From positions 250,021-314,020 of the forward strand of contig FJUW01000034.1 of NCBI GenBank assembly GCA_900074885.1: a stretch of 64,000 bases of DNA, in the 5' to 3' direction. Shown one piece after another: positions 35,453-47,985 of this stretch. A model generated the notes under the pieces. That model was not told the origin of the DNA. It saw only the letters and a program-made list of their open reading frames with translations, and did not search any database. Made by a program: the position numbers and the translations under genes. This stretch comes from Rhynchosporium graminicola (taxonomy: Eukaryota; Ascomycota; Leotiomycetes; Helotiales; Ploettnerulaceae). How positions within the stretch are numbered: the first letter of the stretch is position 1; every line of letters begins with the position of its first letter.

Positions 35453-35697
35453 TCCCCGCCCCCAGTCCGAATGTAATTATGGGTCTTTATGGGTAGTAAA
35501 TCAAGGGGGGTTAACCACTCAATTTGGTCCTCTCAGTCTCGAAAACCTTCTTTACAGACTCGAGAATCTTTTAAACTCACTCTAAACTCTATAAAAGATC
35601 AATTTCTGGCCAGTGCACTGAGTCTACTAGGGCTCTCAACCACTTGTGAGAAGGATTCAAGTCAGTGGCCCATTAATTACATTCGGACTGGGGGGGA
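35453..35697. mobile_element. MITE of Tc1/mariner-pogo type with TA duplication
   Basis: A 245-base segment has terminal inverted repeats of about 30 bases: left TCCCCGCCCCCAGTCCGAAT followed by GTAATTATGGG, right ending CATTCGGACTGGGGGGGA preceded by CCCATTAATTA. The arms pair with a two- to three-base indel in the C-run and few mismatches. Both ends are flanked by TA (35451-35452 and 35698-35699), the target-site duplication of Tc1/mariner-pogo elements. No transposase is encoded, so it is non-autonomous. The related full element is not in this window. Confidence 0.75.
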
Positions 35698-35939
35698 TAG
35701 AAGAATATGACGATTATTCGGGTGATCAGGCAACAGAATCTAGGGTGCATTCTCAAAGTCGTCGTAATGAGATAGGCGGCTACGGCAAAGTAAATCCATA
35801 AAGCTAGAACTATCTCCAAAGATTAATTGTAGCAATATCAGCTCAACTCAAGCAGCATCAATCAGCCACTTTTCAACCTCTCAATATATTTTCTTTTCAT
35901 TGCTACTCAACGATCAGTACATACATCATACATCTTATC

Positions 35940-36507
35940 ATGTCCATCAATATCACCAGAACCACGTTCGCCGACTCCCCCGAATCACTCGCTGCCGCCC
36001 TCAACTCCATATTTTCCGGCACCCAAGAATCGACCGAGTCGGACCTCGAAAAGCTCTTCACGCCAACGTTCACCCAACGCGCCGATGAAAATCATCCTTC
36101 CGGATTTCGCGACTTTCCTGGTTTCGTAAAGCATATCTCGTGGATAAGAGGATTCTTACCACCTGGGAGTGTGGATTTGAAAGTTACGCATTATTTGAGG
36201 AGTGGGAATAGTATTGCGGAGAGGCATTCGGGGTATGTGTTAAGAAAGCCTATTTCTCGGAATTCTTCCCTCTATCTATAAGACGAATTCGAAAAGGCAG
36301 TTTCTAATGCTGATTACATCTAGAGAACCGACAACGCAGGAAGATGGTAGTGTGTGGCAGGGAGAGACGTTCATGTGGATTGAATTAGCAGATGATGGGA
36401 GGATTGATGGGATTGTAGAGACTGTCAGACGGACAATTTTGAAAGGTCCGACAGTGGTAATTGAGGGAAAGGAGGCGAAGCTAGGGGAGCATGGACTTGG
36501 AAATTGA
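35940..36507 (+). CDS. SnoaL/NTF2-like fold protein
   Basis: Two exons, 35940-36232 and 36324-36507, joined in phase 2, give 158 residues. The layout is that of the NTF2-like cone fold: N-terminal helices (DSPESLAAALNSIFS, DLEKLFTPTFTQRAD), a helix FPGFVKHISWIRGFLPPGS, then strands VDLKVTHYLRSGNSIAERHS, WQGETFMWIELADDGRIDGI and a final VETVRRT. Such proteins include cyclases, isomerases and stress proteins; no catalytic residue set can be assigned. No signal peptide is present, so it is probably cytosolic. It is a stand-alone gene downstream of the MITE. Confidence 0.8.
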
Positions 36508-37686
36508 TGGAGAGTTTAGTTCAGAATCAAAGGGCAACCTTGAAAACTTTTGATGTACAAGAGAAACTGTATAGTCAACAGGGCAAGTTTTGAACAAGCT
36601 TTCTGAAGTTTGCGACTCTATTCGACTCATTGCACAGATTATTTCCGGAAGGCCTGGTTTTGAACCTTCTATTGCCATTATCGAAATACTTAGTAGTATA
36701 GTGGCGTACAACCACCTCGCTGAGTGATAAATGTGACTAGATACTTACAGATTGCTTTGAGATAAAGAAACATACCCGTAGTCCTGAATATTCGCAGGAA
36801 GTCTCATCTAAGTAATGTGCTAAACCGCACCCATCTTTAGTCTTGCTACGAAAACATAGAGTGCTCTCAAACCCTCACAAGCTCCTGGCCGTCCTTCGCT
36901 AATTTTGATTCTTTCCCTGATTTTTGCGACATCTTCTTTCTATGTACTGTTATATTTCTCGTATTGAGCATAAATCAGCCCAACAAGATTCGATACGAGC
37001 GAGGCCTTGAGAATGTTGCTGAAAGGGAAGTGCCCCTTTGGATTGTGGCATTCTATCATTGCCTGGAGATAGATATATCTGCGTTGTAGGCACATAAATC
37101 GATGCTCGCCTAAAACGTTCTCATTCTATATTTCGTCGTTGGTTGTTTGAACTTTGGCAGCAGAAGTTATTATAGTACGATAGCTCCTTCTCGCTTTTCG
37201 GGTTGTCGCTTGAACAAGGTAGCATGGTGTCAAATTAACATTCTTTCTGTCCCACTTCTTTTATGAATACCGCTTCGGATCGTCAGTGGAGTGACGATTA
37301 CTGCGATAGAAGGCTGTTACTATAAGAAGGGGAAAAGTGAAAATGTGATGTGCGAAAGGGATATAATCGCTTGAGAAGAGAGAGATATTCTCCGGTATCG
37401 CTGAGTTAAAATAAACATGAAGACGCATGTAAGGAGATTATCCAATTACAAGTTGTTCTCTGAGTGAGGCAAGTAATTTTTTTACTTCCCAACGCGTCCA
37501 CACTGAGTATCACCCCCTAAAATAATTTTTCAAGATGAGAATCATCAGAAAGAGCAACTAGCATCGTTAGTTTCATTCCTGAATACAAATCTGAAAGGTT
37601 GTGTTGATGAACAGAATATTATTCATAACGGTATGTAGCGACTGTTTTATAGCAAGTTGTACTGCTGCCAGCATCTCCGTCCCGGT
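36508..37686. other. Intergenic, 1.2 kb
   Basis: No supported gene. Ordinary AT-rich non-coding sequence between two gene 3' ends. Confidence 0.45.
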
Positions 37687-39250
37687 TTAAAGCCACGTCT
37701 GTACACTATAACCACCACAAGGCATTGCTTGAGCGTTGACTGCCCCACGTGTAAGTTTAATGACCTCCTTTAGCTCTTGCGAGGATCCTTTTTCGTACTC
37801 TTGACCCAGCATAAATTCGATAGGATCCCAAACAACCTCAAATGTCGCCGCACAAATGGGTATAAGAGTTGCGCTCTGAACGGCCTGCTCCCCTAGAATG
37901 GAAAGTATGCTCAGATTAATCTTCTCACAAAGCGTCCCATCCTTGGACGTTAGAAGAAGTGTAGTCCGAATCGTTATCAGTAGATGCTGATACTCGATGC
38001 TCCCAAGAAGGAATGTGAACGCTTCAGCGTATGGAAAGTCCCAATGATAATCCTCACCGACACTCTCATGATCAATATCCCCTAGGAGCTCAAGTACTTC
38101 TGCATTTCGGAGTTTCCATCTCGAGACCTTGTGATGCCATTCAATGGGCCTATCTGTCTGCGTTTCGCTCAACCAAAAACCCCCTTCATCGCTACGAAGT
38201 GCATAGGAGAACGATGCAGCTATGTGGCTAAAAAAATATTTGGTCTTTTCATATCTCAGATTCTAGCGAGACACTTGGCATGACTTAAGCTCGCCTATGC
38301 CAGATGAATGCTGCGGCCTGTCCATGGCCTCTCCTCAGGGCTTTTCCTTCGATTTTCACTGCAAATGTTTTCAAGAATCCTGGCAATTCTTCTCAGGTAT
38401 TTGAGCTCATCCGATGGCGCCAATAATGATTCTCCCAGCCTCTTGCACATGTCAGTGAACAACATAGAAGTAAGCAGCTGTGCCGTATCAGGGGGCACGT
38501 CGTGGTTTCGGTCATCCGTATTCTATTATGCGGAGTAAACTAAGGTGGTGATACAAAGAAACATTATTACAATCCAGTTATTAGCTTTCTTTGAGGAATG
38601 GATGAAAGATTGTGGTTCCTATAGTCTTGGTCCGGGTGTCATCCCACTCGCAATGTGAGTCGTTGGACTCCTTTTCCAGACTAGGCTCCGAAGAAATGTC
38701 AGACATAGTATCGCTCTGGACGTTAAATTAATGGCCATACTGTCAGCGTAGTTACTGCCAACTTCAGAATAGAAAGAAGGAGTGCGGCTCATCAAATGAT
38801 ATCCCTTTGACTTGCGTATAGAGTTTGCAGCTCCTGACTGATTGATGTCATGTAACTCATAATTGCCTCTATCTATAGAATCTGTGGGCTTCGAAGGTTG
38901 ATCCTGCTTTCCCTTCCATGGTGAACTCTGGCATTGCTCATGACGTGCCTGCCTGATGGTATAGGATCGAGAGGCTAGGGATTCTATCTTAAAACGGCTG
39001 AGGACTCCGGCAACAGCCACGAAGCCTGAACGAGTATACGATATGTGTCAATGAGTGTCTCCAGCTAAATGGCATCATGATATATAGAACAAAAAGATTG
39101 TTTACACCTCGAACGTGATCTACCTACAATAAGTACTTGAGGAGACACTAGTCGCCTGTTAATCTTTGTCCATTTCGCACCGGGCAATTCATGTCCACGC
39201 TCTACTTTCAATCGATTGTCGTGTGATTGTTCCGCTGTTGCTTATGTTAT
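37687..39250 (-). CDS. Leotiomycete family protein of unknown function, possibly degenerate
   Basis: Several minus-strand blocks belong together. Upstream: ELPGAKWTKINRRLVSPQVL, ending at a GTAGAT donor near 39126. Next, from a CAG acceptor near 39022: VAVAGVLSRFKIESLASRSY and a Ser/Lys-rich linker. A shifted frame gives SDISSEPSLEKESNDSHCEW and TKTIGTTIFHPFLKES. Then DTAQLLTSMLFTDMCKRLGE and LAPSDELKYLRRIARILENI. Last, from a TTTTTTTAG acceptor near 38230: ASFSYALRSDEGGFWLSETQ and WHHKVSRWKLRNAEVLELLG to the TAA/TGA region at 37687. This is the order of a family of fungal proteins of unknown function that I recall from Leotiomycetes. TAA after FHPFLKES and TAG after RSIHLA could not be removed by normal introns, so the copy may be a pseudogene. 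The start codon was not found. Confidence 0.5.
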
Positions 39251-42200
39251 TGGTTTAATGTCTCATCTGGAGCCTTGTAACACCCTTTCATTTTGCTGAT
39301 TACTCTCGAGAATCTCCAGTTATTCGCATGATAATAATGATAATGGCTGACGAGGCATCGCCGGTCAATTGATAACTTGAATATTCGGATGACCGGGGGA
39401 AGCTACTCGGAAGCGCAATCGAAGATAGCAAGCTCAAACTCCTTGTATTGTTTGCAATTATCGCTCTGATCGCGTTGGAAGAGGATGGCCGGAGACACCT
39501 GGTTGCCGAAGGCTCGAAGCATTACTCAAATTGTTCAGAAGCTTGGAAATGTCTTCTAGGTATCATTTTAAGGTGGAGGTTGTGCTTGATGTTAATCCTA
39601 CAACCAGGCTAGAGCCCTTATGGTTGGCTAAGATGAGGCGCCTGCAGGACCAAGAATTGTTGGAGTAAACAAGCCATGCCAAACCTAGATCGTAGAGACT
39701 GCTGACCATAAAATGTGCAGAAACTCTTTGATGATGATGTCTATCCAAGGCAAGTGAAATTGATATGGCTCACGTTGCTCGAAGAAAGTTGAGATTTTGG
39801 TAACTGTAGGACACATTCTCACTTGTGGAGTACACAAACTTCAAACATGGCAGGTCGGAAGGTTGTAGGAAACCAGGCCGTGTGGATTTTGGATCTCTTT
39901 ACCACAGGGAGCCTTATAGTGCATGCATGTAACAGAGTTTTTACCAAGGTTGCGTTAGTAACAGAGAGGCTTCTCAGAGCCAATCTTGTCTTGGAACTAG
40001 GGTCAAGATAACTGTTGTGTTCTCGCTTACTTCGCCGCAACCAAACAGGAGACTTTCTTGCCTCAGAAAGACTGGTAACCTAACAGCGCCATCCAGGAGT
40101 CCAAACAAATCCACAGCTTCGTATCAATGATGACTCCGTGCGAGAGCGCTGTCTGCTCTTGGGTTTGACTTATCGCATTTCGAAGAAGTGCCCAAGCACT
40201 TTTATGAAAGCGTAAATTATCATCACGAAGTAAGTTCTACAAATCATTCATATTTGACGAAAATAACCTGTGAGCAGCCTAATTCATTCCTTATCTCTGG
40301 TAGCCCGCTTTAGTCTGACATTTACCGTGACGCTTTGTTGATTCGCGCAATTCAGGCTTTAAAAATTGGTCGAAAAACCTTCCTTTGGGAATGTTAGATC
40401 GTTCTACGAAAGCTTGTTGTTCGTTTTCATGATCTTTAGTCTGCACTTCGATTTCACATTTGCGGTAATGGTCAGTAATATCTCTATCCTTTCCAGGTGT
40501 CAATTCTCAGAGGCCTTTGAGCAGGATCACTAGAACGAATCTCAAAGTTATTTACCTTCCGATAGTTGTTGGAGCCAATCCTGACGTGAAGGACCCATCA
40601 GGCAATGTTTTATCAACGAACCCTGACCCTTGGAGCGGAATCTTAACTTCGAACAAGAGATGGGCAACTGGCAGCGTACATATCGGGATAGCGAATCACT
40701 CGACATGGCTGACAGACTTGTCAAAGGTGCAATAGATTGAAGATATTGCTTCCTACCGACTAAATCAGGGAACGATCACCCTCGTTAGCGACTGCTTTGA
40801 GCAAACCATGGAAGCACGGATGTTTTTCTCAAATTTGACTTCGAATGCAGTCTGCCTGCTATTTCCACGCAAGAGCCACTAGCAGAGCGAGTTCCAGCTC
40901 ATCAACTTCTCGACAATAATGACCATGGCTCAGCATAGTCTCTAGACGCTCGAGGCTCGAGGCTCTCGAAGAACTCAAGGCCAACCCGGTAAAACTGTCA
41001 GCTTCATCGTAAAGTCATCGAAAGAGTATTAGATTGATCCAGAATTTCATTTCAGCCGGCAGCATGAGTTTGCATCGAGCCGGCCCTTTTTCAACAGTTA
41101 CATACCACCACCTCTCCAAACATCGTCGACTTGGAGCGCAAGTGCATTAATCAAGATCCCTGCTAGAGACTACTGAATGCATCTCTCACTCAATACTCCA
41201 AGAACCGTTTCCTCACGGCCCTTTCTGATCCCCTTGACAATCTTCCATCGCCAAACTAAACACAATCAGCGACTCGCCACAAGAATCCAAAGTCAGGCAG
41301 AGTAGAATCTCTACAGACCTCAAGACATCGTCCAATCAATACCGCATTTCTACTTCCCAAGCTCTTCCCACAAGTTTCCTCTTCCTTACTCCCAAGCTCG
41401 GGAATATCCTGTCCTCCCCGCTCCGAGCATGATAAGTTGGATGCTTGGCATAGTACGTAAGATGATTGATCTCGCAGACACCCTCTTCTTTTCCTCAATG
41501 CATCACACAATACAGGTGTGTGCAGAGGAGACAGCGCCACGCTGGGCCTTTCTGTATCCATGGTTTTCGATCGCTCATCATGATGCAGATGTTGCAATTG
41601 TTTCCGCGTGCGGGTTAGAGATTAATAGATAAGGTATGGCTGTTTTGATATTCAAAGAAAACGCGCCGGATGATTCAGATGAGGAAGTTGAAGCGGTGTC
41701 GATGAGAGGGCTTGTGGTGTCCATGTTCTGTATTGATTGGCGGTGCAGAAGGGAAATTTGAGTGTCTGGGGTTTTTCCATTTAGTAGAAGAAGAGAAGCG
41801 AAAGAAATGCATGGTCTTGCATTCCAATGTGTCATTCCTTACCTGTGGTTACACAAGCCCTGTTGGTAACGGAACGCTTTGATTTAAATTTATGATACTT
41901 CGTGGTAGATGCTCGATAGGCTTCACGTTATTCTCATAGCTCTGTAGGGAGTATGAGCGTGAAATGACATTCAATATGAATAACATGAAAGGGATGACTG
42001 CAAGGTGGCTTTCTGAGTGATTTCATAGTCATGAAAGCTAAAAATCGAGGACAATCTACCTAGATCTGTGTCCGATGGGATTTGTACTAGAAATATGACA
42101 TGTGTACCTGTACTACAGAGACTTTTTAGTTTATCCATACACTTTCTTCGCATCGCATCTGCTAACCAAGTTCATCTCATCATATCTAGACCCTAACCCT

Positions 42201-42259
42201 CCCTCTCTCCCCCATCCCGGTTCCCCCTTTTGCCCCTGCCATCCATTCCATTCCCGCCG
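39251..42259. other. Gene-free stretch, 3 kb
   Basis: Only short frames are seen. The two best-looking are minus 40291-40503 (charged, Lys/Glu-rich) and plus 40517-40735 (includes NPDPWSGILTSNKRWATGSV), but neither has a gene-like context. A minus frame from the ATG at about 41772 (MDTTSPLIDTASTSSSESSG) is also weak. No gene is called. Confidence 0.45.
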
Positions 42260-44321
42260 CTACTGACCCCTAACAGCATCACCAACCAGTCCTCCCAGCT
42301 CACTAAAAAGCACTCCCTTCAGCACAGTTTCACCCATCTCTTCAGCCCAGTGTCCGGCATCACTCAACATCTTTTTCCACCCCTCTTTTTGGTGCTTCGG
42401 TAACTCCTCCCACAGTTTCGCATCATGTTGACCATGCTTCTCTTCATCATGGACATGAACCTCCACCTCTCGACTCGCCTTTCCATTTCTCTCACCCTCG
42501 ATTTCGCGGAGAATAATAGGCTTGTTATCACGTGAAGCAGCTTGTTGCAATTGCAATTGTTCGAAGAACACAGGTAGAGGGACGGATGCAGAGTCTTCTT
42601 CTGACATGACTAGGGGATCGGCGCCTTTCTGCTCGACGACTGGGTCGAGAGGAACGCCGATGTGGTGGTTTACACCTGTTGGATGGACATTCACTTCCGG
42701 AACAATAGAATCTGCGATCGGCGTGTTAGAGGAAGAAATGGGTTTATATCCTCTGGGAAACTCATATGGTCGTCCTAAATGCTCTTGTATGGTCCGTGGT
42801 AGGTGATTCCGAGCATTGAGATAGATAGAAGTGGTTCCGCGGACTTCAAAGATAGCTTGAACAATAATAGATGCCAGAGCAATTCCAATAATGCCGAGGA
42901 TGACTTCTATACTGAAGACGGCAGCGGAAGAAGGCAGAGCGACGACGTAGCGGGGGGTTTTGGACTGGCCGCGCTTGATTGATAGAGGGACCGGGAAAAG
43001 AGGGATAGTGTGAACCACGACTGTGTTGCTTACGCCTACACTCGCCAGCTTCAAACCTTGCGGTGGAGTTTGTGCCGTCACAGGGCCAGTAGGTGGCGTG
43101 TAATTCGAGAAGGCTAAGCCTGTTATTTGAAGCGGATGCACGTTCTTGAATGTACGGAAGGGTTTGATTTTCGATATAAGAGATGCGGCGCCTTCGACCT
43201 GCAGATCGATCTTGAAAAGCGAAATCGAGATATCATGTCCGGCGACCGCGACGACGAATTGTGTATATCCTTGTGGAGCCGTACGTGATGCTGGGGGTGT
43301 GAGGTTTGCAACCGCAAGACCTGTAGCTTTCGTCACACTGTAAGGAAGCCTTATACTCTGCGCCAATCTAGCTTCTCCTTTCCCGTCCTTCGGGACACGG
43401 AAAACCTGCAAACACACCCCGCTGTTGCTCGCGATATTTGTCAACATGACAACAAATTCCTTCGACAAGAACCTCATCGCTCTAAACTTCGGCGTCGTAG
43501 GTCTCTCATCACCTCTGGTTGCAGGCGTGACGTATATGCATTCCGGCTCCTCTGCATCGGTCTTTGCGCCGATTTTCTTGATATAGATATCATGTTCGTC
43601 GCAGTATGCGAAAAAGTATTCTTCCGGACCGGTTTGGATGAAATCGACATCCACTGCTTCTTTGTTACTTTGTAGCGCTCCTCTTTTCCTAATCGATGTC
43701 GTAGACGTCGTGTCGAAAAGCACTATCTCCGCCGCTTTACTCAATCCTGTAGCAACAGCCCCGAGTTGTGGTTGTCCTTGAAACGGTTTCGATAATCTGG
43801 TGATGCGCTGGTATATATCACTCTCCCTGCCTTCGAACAGTGCAGACCTCGAAACTTCCGTGATTTGATCCGCGGACTTTTCTTGCTCAGCAGCCATCCT
43901 CTTCGCACTGCCAGAAGCGTCTGTTCTGAAGACACGGAAATGCTTGTTCTGACCCTTTTCCACATCTGCCGGACTCGAATTTACTCCTGCGAATACCAAG
44001 GGAGATCCATCTGTGTCTACGCCGACCGCTAGACTTGTGACGTTGTCTTCATCTTTGCTGAGTTCGATGTCGCGGAGCTCTGTGAGTTCGTTGGGGTTTG
44101 ATGTATCGAGAAGAGTCTTTAGAATGCAACTATTAGCCGGATATTCTTCCCAGAAGCTGCAGCATCATCCAAGCTGAACTCACGATCTTATTCCCAACAC
44201 CAGTTCTGCCAGCGCCTCCTCCACCTCCTACTAACAAGCGCGTGGAATCAAGGGGGTCGAAATCTACTGCATAGAGAGGATAGGACAGAGTGGCCTTTGC
44301 AGAAGGTATCAAGGGTGCCAT
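42260..44321 (-). CDS. SEC12: SEC12: guanine nucleotide exchange factor for Sar1 (ER membrane)
   Basis: Two exons, 44321-44184 and 44116-42260, phase 0, give 664 residues. The N-terminus carries the Sec12/PREB signature: YAVDFDPLDSTRLLVGGGGG followed by GRTGVGNKI, the loop that binds potassium and Sar1 in yeast Sec12. A WD40 beta-propeller fills about 10-430. A single membrane helix lies near 444-469 (AVFSIEVILGIIGIALASII). The final 195 residues are a lumenal tail rich in Glu, Lys and His. Sec12 activates Sar1 to start COPII vesicle budding at the ER. Length and type II topology fit filamentous-fungal SEC12. The 67-base intron sits inside the first propeller blade. Confidence 0.92.
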
Positions 44322-45293
44322 AACTACTATACAAATAATCACGAATGTTTTTTTGGTGTATTTGGTAAATGCGCAATATGCTTGATCCCGTGCAATCGAA
44401 GAGATCGAGCTGAAAGGTGTTCTGAGCCTGGCAGCTGTCTAGATGCTCGGCTGGAGACAGGGTTCAGACATGACATAACATGAGATGGAGGAGAGGTTGG
44501 TCTGACCAATCATAAGACCATGTACGACCAGCGGAAGCTAGACCGTAAATGGCGCAGGCTCATCATTAAATCCGGGGAGGTCTAGGATTAAAGCATTGAG
44601 TTTCTTGGGCTCTGGATGTCCTGTCCTGTCCTGTCCTGCAGGTACGCGAAAATATGCATCGAGATGTCCTTCAACTGGGCTTCTACGACACGTCATTAAG
44701 GTAGACGACTCGAAGAATCAGAAAGCCATCCTCATCTCATGTCATATCAGTCAAGTCTTCAGTCAGTAACATCATGGCAAGTTCAATTATTTGAATATCT
44801 ATTCCATCGAGGTGTTCCGATTATGCGCTATTATCACTCTTTCCCTCAAGTGCTGAAACACACATGCCTCAACCTGAGAATCTTAGCACGATGCGAGCTA
44901 CTTCAATCCATAGGAAAGAAGATGAGGAAGCACAGGCCAAATTAACAGAGAAGAGTAAATAAAACATGTCCCAATCTGAACTTATGATTCGCGCAAAACA
45001 CCCCCTTGGTAACCCCTCAGAAAACATGTAAAATCGCTTGAAAGTGCTGAGCCTGACCGCGGCTGGTGCTGCTATGTAGAAGAATCCAGGAGCACAAGTC
45101 CAAAGGCCGTCCCCAACGCCAGTAGCCATGCCAGATCGAGCGGGTATCAATCCAGCACGAGCAAATGCATATCGCCCCGCATATCTGTAAAGGCTGCAAA
45201 ATCGCACCCCCGAATCTCCCTCAAAACAAACTTATCGTGGCGCAAGCGTGATCATTATCGTTCATGTGAGTGGTAAGTGGTAAGTGATACTTC
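44322..45293. other. Intergenic: SEC12 promoter and CLA4 3' flank
   Basis: No gene supported. A minus-strand frame at 44869-45207 overlaps what should be the CLA4 3' UTR and has a random composition. CCTGT repeats occur near 44620-44637. Confidence 0.45.
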
Positions 45294-47985
45294 TCACTTG
45301 GCGTGCTTGCGGAAAGCAAGGAGATCAGCAAGACTGCCCAGAGCACAGCCATGCTTCAAAAAGTCGTGTTGAAGAAGCTCAAGAGCTGATGCTCTGCTTC
45401 GGATATCAACACAAAGACAGACGGACAAGAATGCTTTCAGCTCCTTGCTTAACTTTTCGGGCTTCTTCAGGCGTGGAGTGCCGTTGGTAGCGATGAGATA
45501 AAGAGCTTTTAGTGGTTCCTCGTTGAGATATGGGGGCTCGGACTCAATCATCTCAATAGCCATGATACCGAGGGACCAGATATCGACCTTGGGGCCATAC
45601 TCCTTTTGCTTGACAACTTCAGGAGCCATCCAGTAAGGTGTACCCACCATGGTAGCACGCTTAGACTTGGACTCGGTGAGCTTGGCACAGAAACCAAAAT
45701 CGGCTGTCTCGAATTAGAAACCTGGACACAGCGATGATATTGAGTGGACTTACTGATCTTGACATTCCCACGGGCATCAAGAAGAACGTTATCAGACTTG
45801 ATATCACGATGTATAATTTGTTGATTGTGCAAATGTTCCAATCCACGGCAGGTCTGAAAACTGTGTCAGCGCAAAATCTTTTGAACAGAGATATTGTTGT
45901 TACCTCAAGACAGATGGTGGAGATCTGGTCCTCAGTGATGGATGGATTATTGTCAATGACATCAGTCAACGCACCACCCTCCATGTACTCCATTACAACC
46001 CACAACTCAGTGAAGTTGTTGCGCAAGAAAGCATCTAGGAAATTGACGATGTTACGGTGCTTGCTGTCCTTCATGACCATGATCTCATTGACAATCAACT
46101 CCTTCCGTGGTTGGTGCGCCAGATCCATTTGCTTGATAGCAACTTGGGCCTTACTGCCCTGTTGGCGAATGACTTCCCGAGCGATTGGAGATGCTGGGTT
46201 TTCTTTAACCTTTGCAACATAGACCGAACCAGACGCTCCTTGACCGATCTTCTTTTGCTTCGAGTACGACAAATTAGGATCATCCTTAGAGACAGCCTCT
46301 TTTAGTCTAATCATAACTTCGTTCTCCGACATGGTGGACATGCGAACATCTTGCTTGCGCTCAGCTTGAGTAGGCTTTGCAGTCAAAGCAGCTTCAGCTG
46401 CCTTGACAGCATCGTTCTGTTGAATGCCATTTCCTCCATTTGGCTGCTTAGCGGCTACGTTGAGAGGCTTAACTTGTTGAACGGGTGCTGGTAGACGAGA
46501 AGGCTGTTGCTGGGCAGGCGCACGAGCTGCAGGTTGAGACCCGTTTTGATATCGTGGATCCTGTGGGCGTTGGTTCTCGTTCCTAGCAGGCGAACGACCA
46601 TCTCCACTCTGGCCTTGATTGACAGATTGCCAGCTTTGCTGAGCGGCCACCGGGGGACGCACACCATTGCTTGGAGTGGGGGCAGATGGAGCCTGTCTCT
46701 GAGTCCGGAGTGGTTGCGGTTGTCCTTGTTGAGGTCGGGGTGGTGCAGCTCGCGCAGGGTTATATCTTTCCGTACTGCTGTTGCTGCCGCCGCCAAATCC
46801 TCCGACTTCCTGCTGAGCCATAGGCGGCCGAGTCTTGGGCAATGAAGCATTGTAAGCTTCCATGTCCCTACGGTTTTGCTCCTCGATCTCCTTGTCTCTA
46901 AGCTCCCTGTCACGTTGACGTTGCGCCTCGAGGTGTTTTTGTCTTTGATCTTCACGCGATTGTGGATCAACGTAATTGGTGGCCATTTGTTGCATCTGTA
47001 ACCGCTGCTGTTGTTGTTGCTCCGGAGGCGTTGGTCGGCGGGGTGCTTGGGTAGATGACTGAGGAGTACCATAGCTATTATTGGGCGTGTTATTCTGAAC
47101 AGGGCGAGGAGGTGCGACATTTGAACCACCATAGCCTAGCTGCTTGTTCTGGTTTGACATGGCTGAGGACGTTGGAGTGGGGCCAGGATACTGGTTTGGG
47201 TTCTGAGCTCGCTTAGTGATGTCTGAGTAGAACTCCAACACCTCGAAGACGGCCTGTGGGTTACGCTCATAATCCTCCTTGGTGATAGCTGACGAGTTGA
47301 GCAACTTGGACCACTCATCAGGCAGACCAACAAATTCGCCGGTCTGAGGGTCGAATCCAACATGAACGGCGTGACTGAAGTTGGTAGGGTTGCTAACACC
47401 ACCCATACCAGGGCAGCGCGCGTAGATGTAGTCAATCCACTGGTACAAGTCATCGTCACCCTTGGTCTTGATCTGCAATGTCCTTGAAATTCCATCATCC
47501 TCGCCTGGGTTGGTAGAAGATCCGTTGAGGGCCCGCTTGATCTCAAAGATGGTTCCGGCGGCCTCAACTCGGGAGACACCAAGGACATCCTTCAGAGTAA
47601 TCTGGTAAGAAATCTTGCCACCTTCGGTCTTGTGAAAGTCCAGGGCCTCCTTCCGGAGGATCAGCCATTTCTGCTTCCAGGGACTGATGAAGTTCTTGCC
47701 CTCCTTCACGGAAGCCCAGCCTTCTTTGATTATGGAGACCCCACCCATGCCGTCCATACTAGGGTTTGAGCGAGCCAAGGGCAAGCTCACGGTAGAGCCT
47801 GTGTAGGTCGACGTGGCAGTACGGGTAATGGGTGAGTTAATGCTCATCTGGGACATGTTACCAGGAAGATTCTGGGTGGATGGGGTGAGATGAAGTCGGG
47901 GGCGTTCGGTGGGTGGTCGAGGAGCTGGGCCAGGGTTCATGAATTGACCCGGAGTGTAGATGCTACAAAGAGAATAGTCAGCCAT
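45294..47985 (-). CDS. CLA4: p21-activated kinase CLA4 (PH - CRIB - kinase)
   Basis: Three exons, 47985-45904, 45853-45754 and 45703-45294, keep frame and give 863 residues. The domain order is PH (about 84-191, [20 protein letters not shown]), then CRIB (about 198-230, ISNP-type: [20 protein letters not shown]) for Cdc42/Rac binding. A long Gln/Pro-rich linker with a RED/RQR coiled part follows. The Ste20-type kinase runs from about 572: [13 protein letters not shown], Lys about 618, HRDIKSDN about 709, DFG about 729, GTPYWMAPE about 748. The PH plus CRIB combination identifies Cla4 rather than Ste20. It acts downstream of Cdc42/Rac in polarity, septation and (in plant pathogens) infection. 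The first codons (MADYSLCS) may be intronic, because TTTGTAG precedes IYTPGQF; the true first exon could be upstream. Confidence 0.93.

Larger units (their letters stand above)
34283..35939. other. Intergenic with dispersed repeats and a MITE
   Basis: No gene is supported. It contains three copies of a GTTGCACGTCGCA-type motif (34537, 34845, 34985) and the MITE at 35453-35697, both listed separately. Positions 35350-35587 form an uninterrupted frame that crosses the MITE end (see findings). Confidence 0.5.

Noticed and set aside
44869..45207. Minus-strand frame between SEC12 and CLA4
   Set aside because: Falls in the CLA4 3' flank, no homologous motif.
46455..47132. Minus-strand frame of 225 codons in another frame within CLA4
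   Set aside because: Shadow of the Gln/Pro-rich linker of CLA4.
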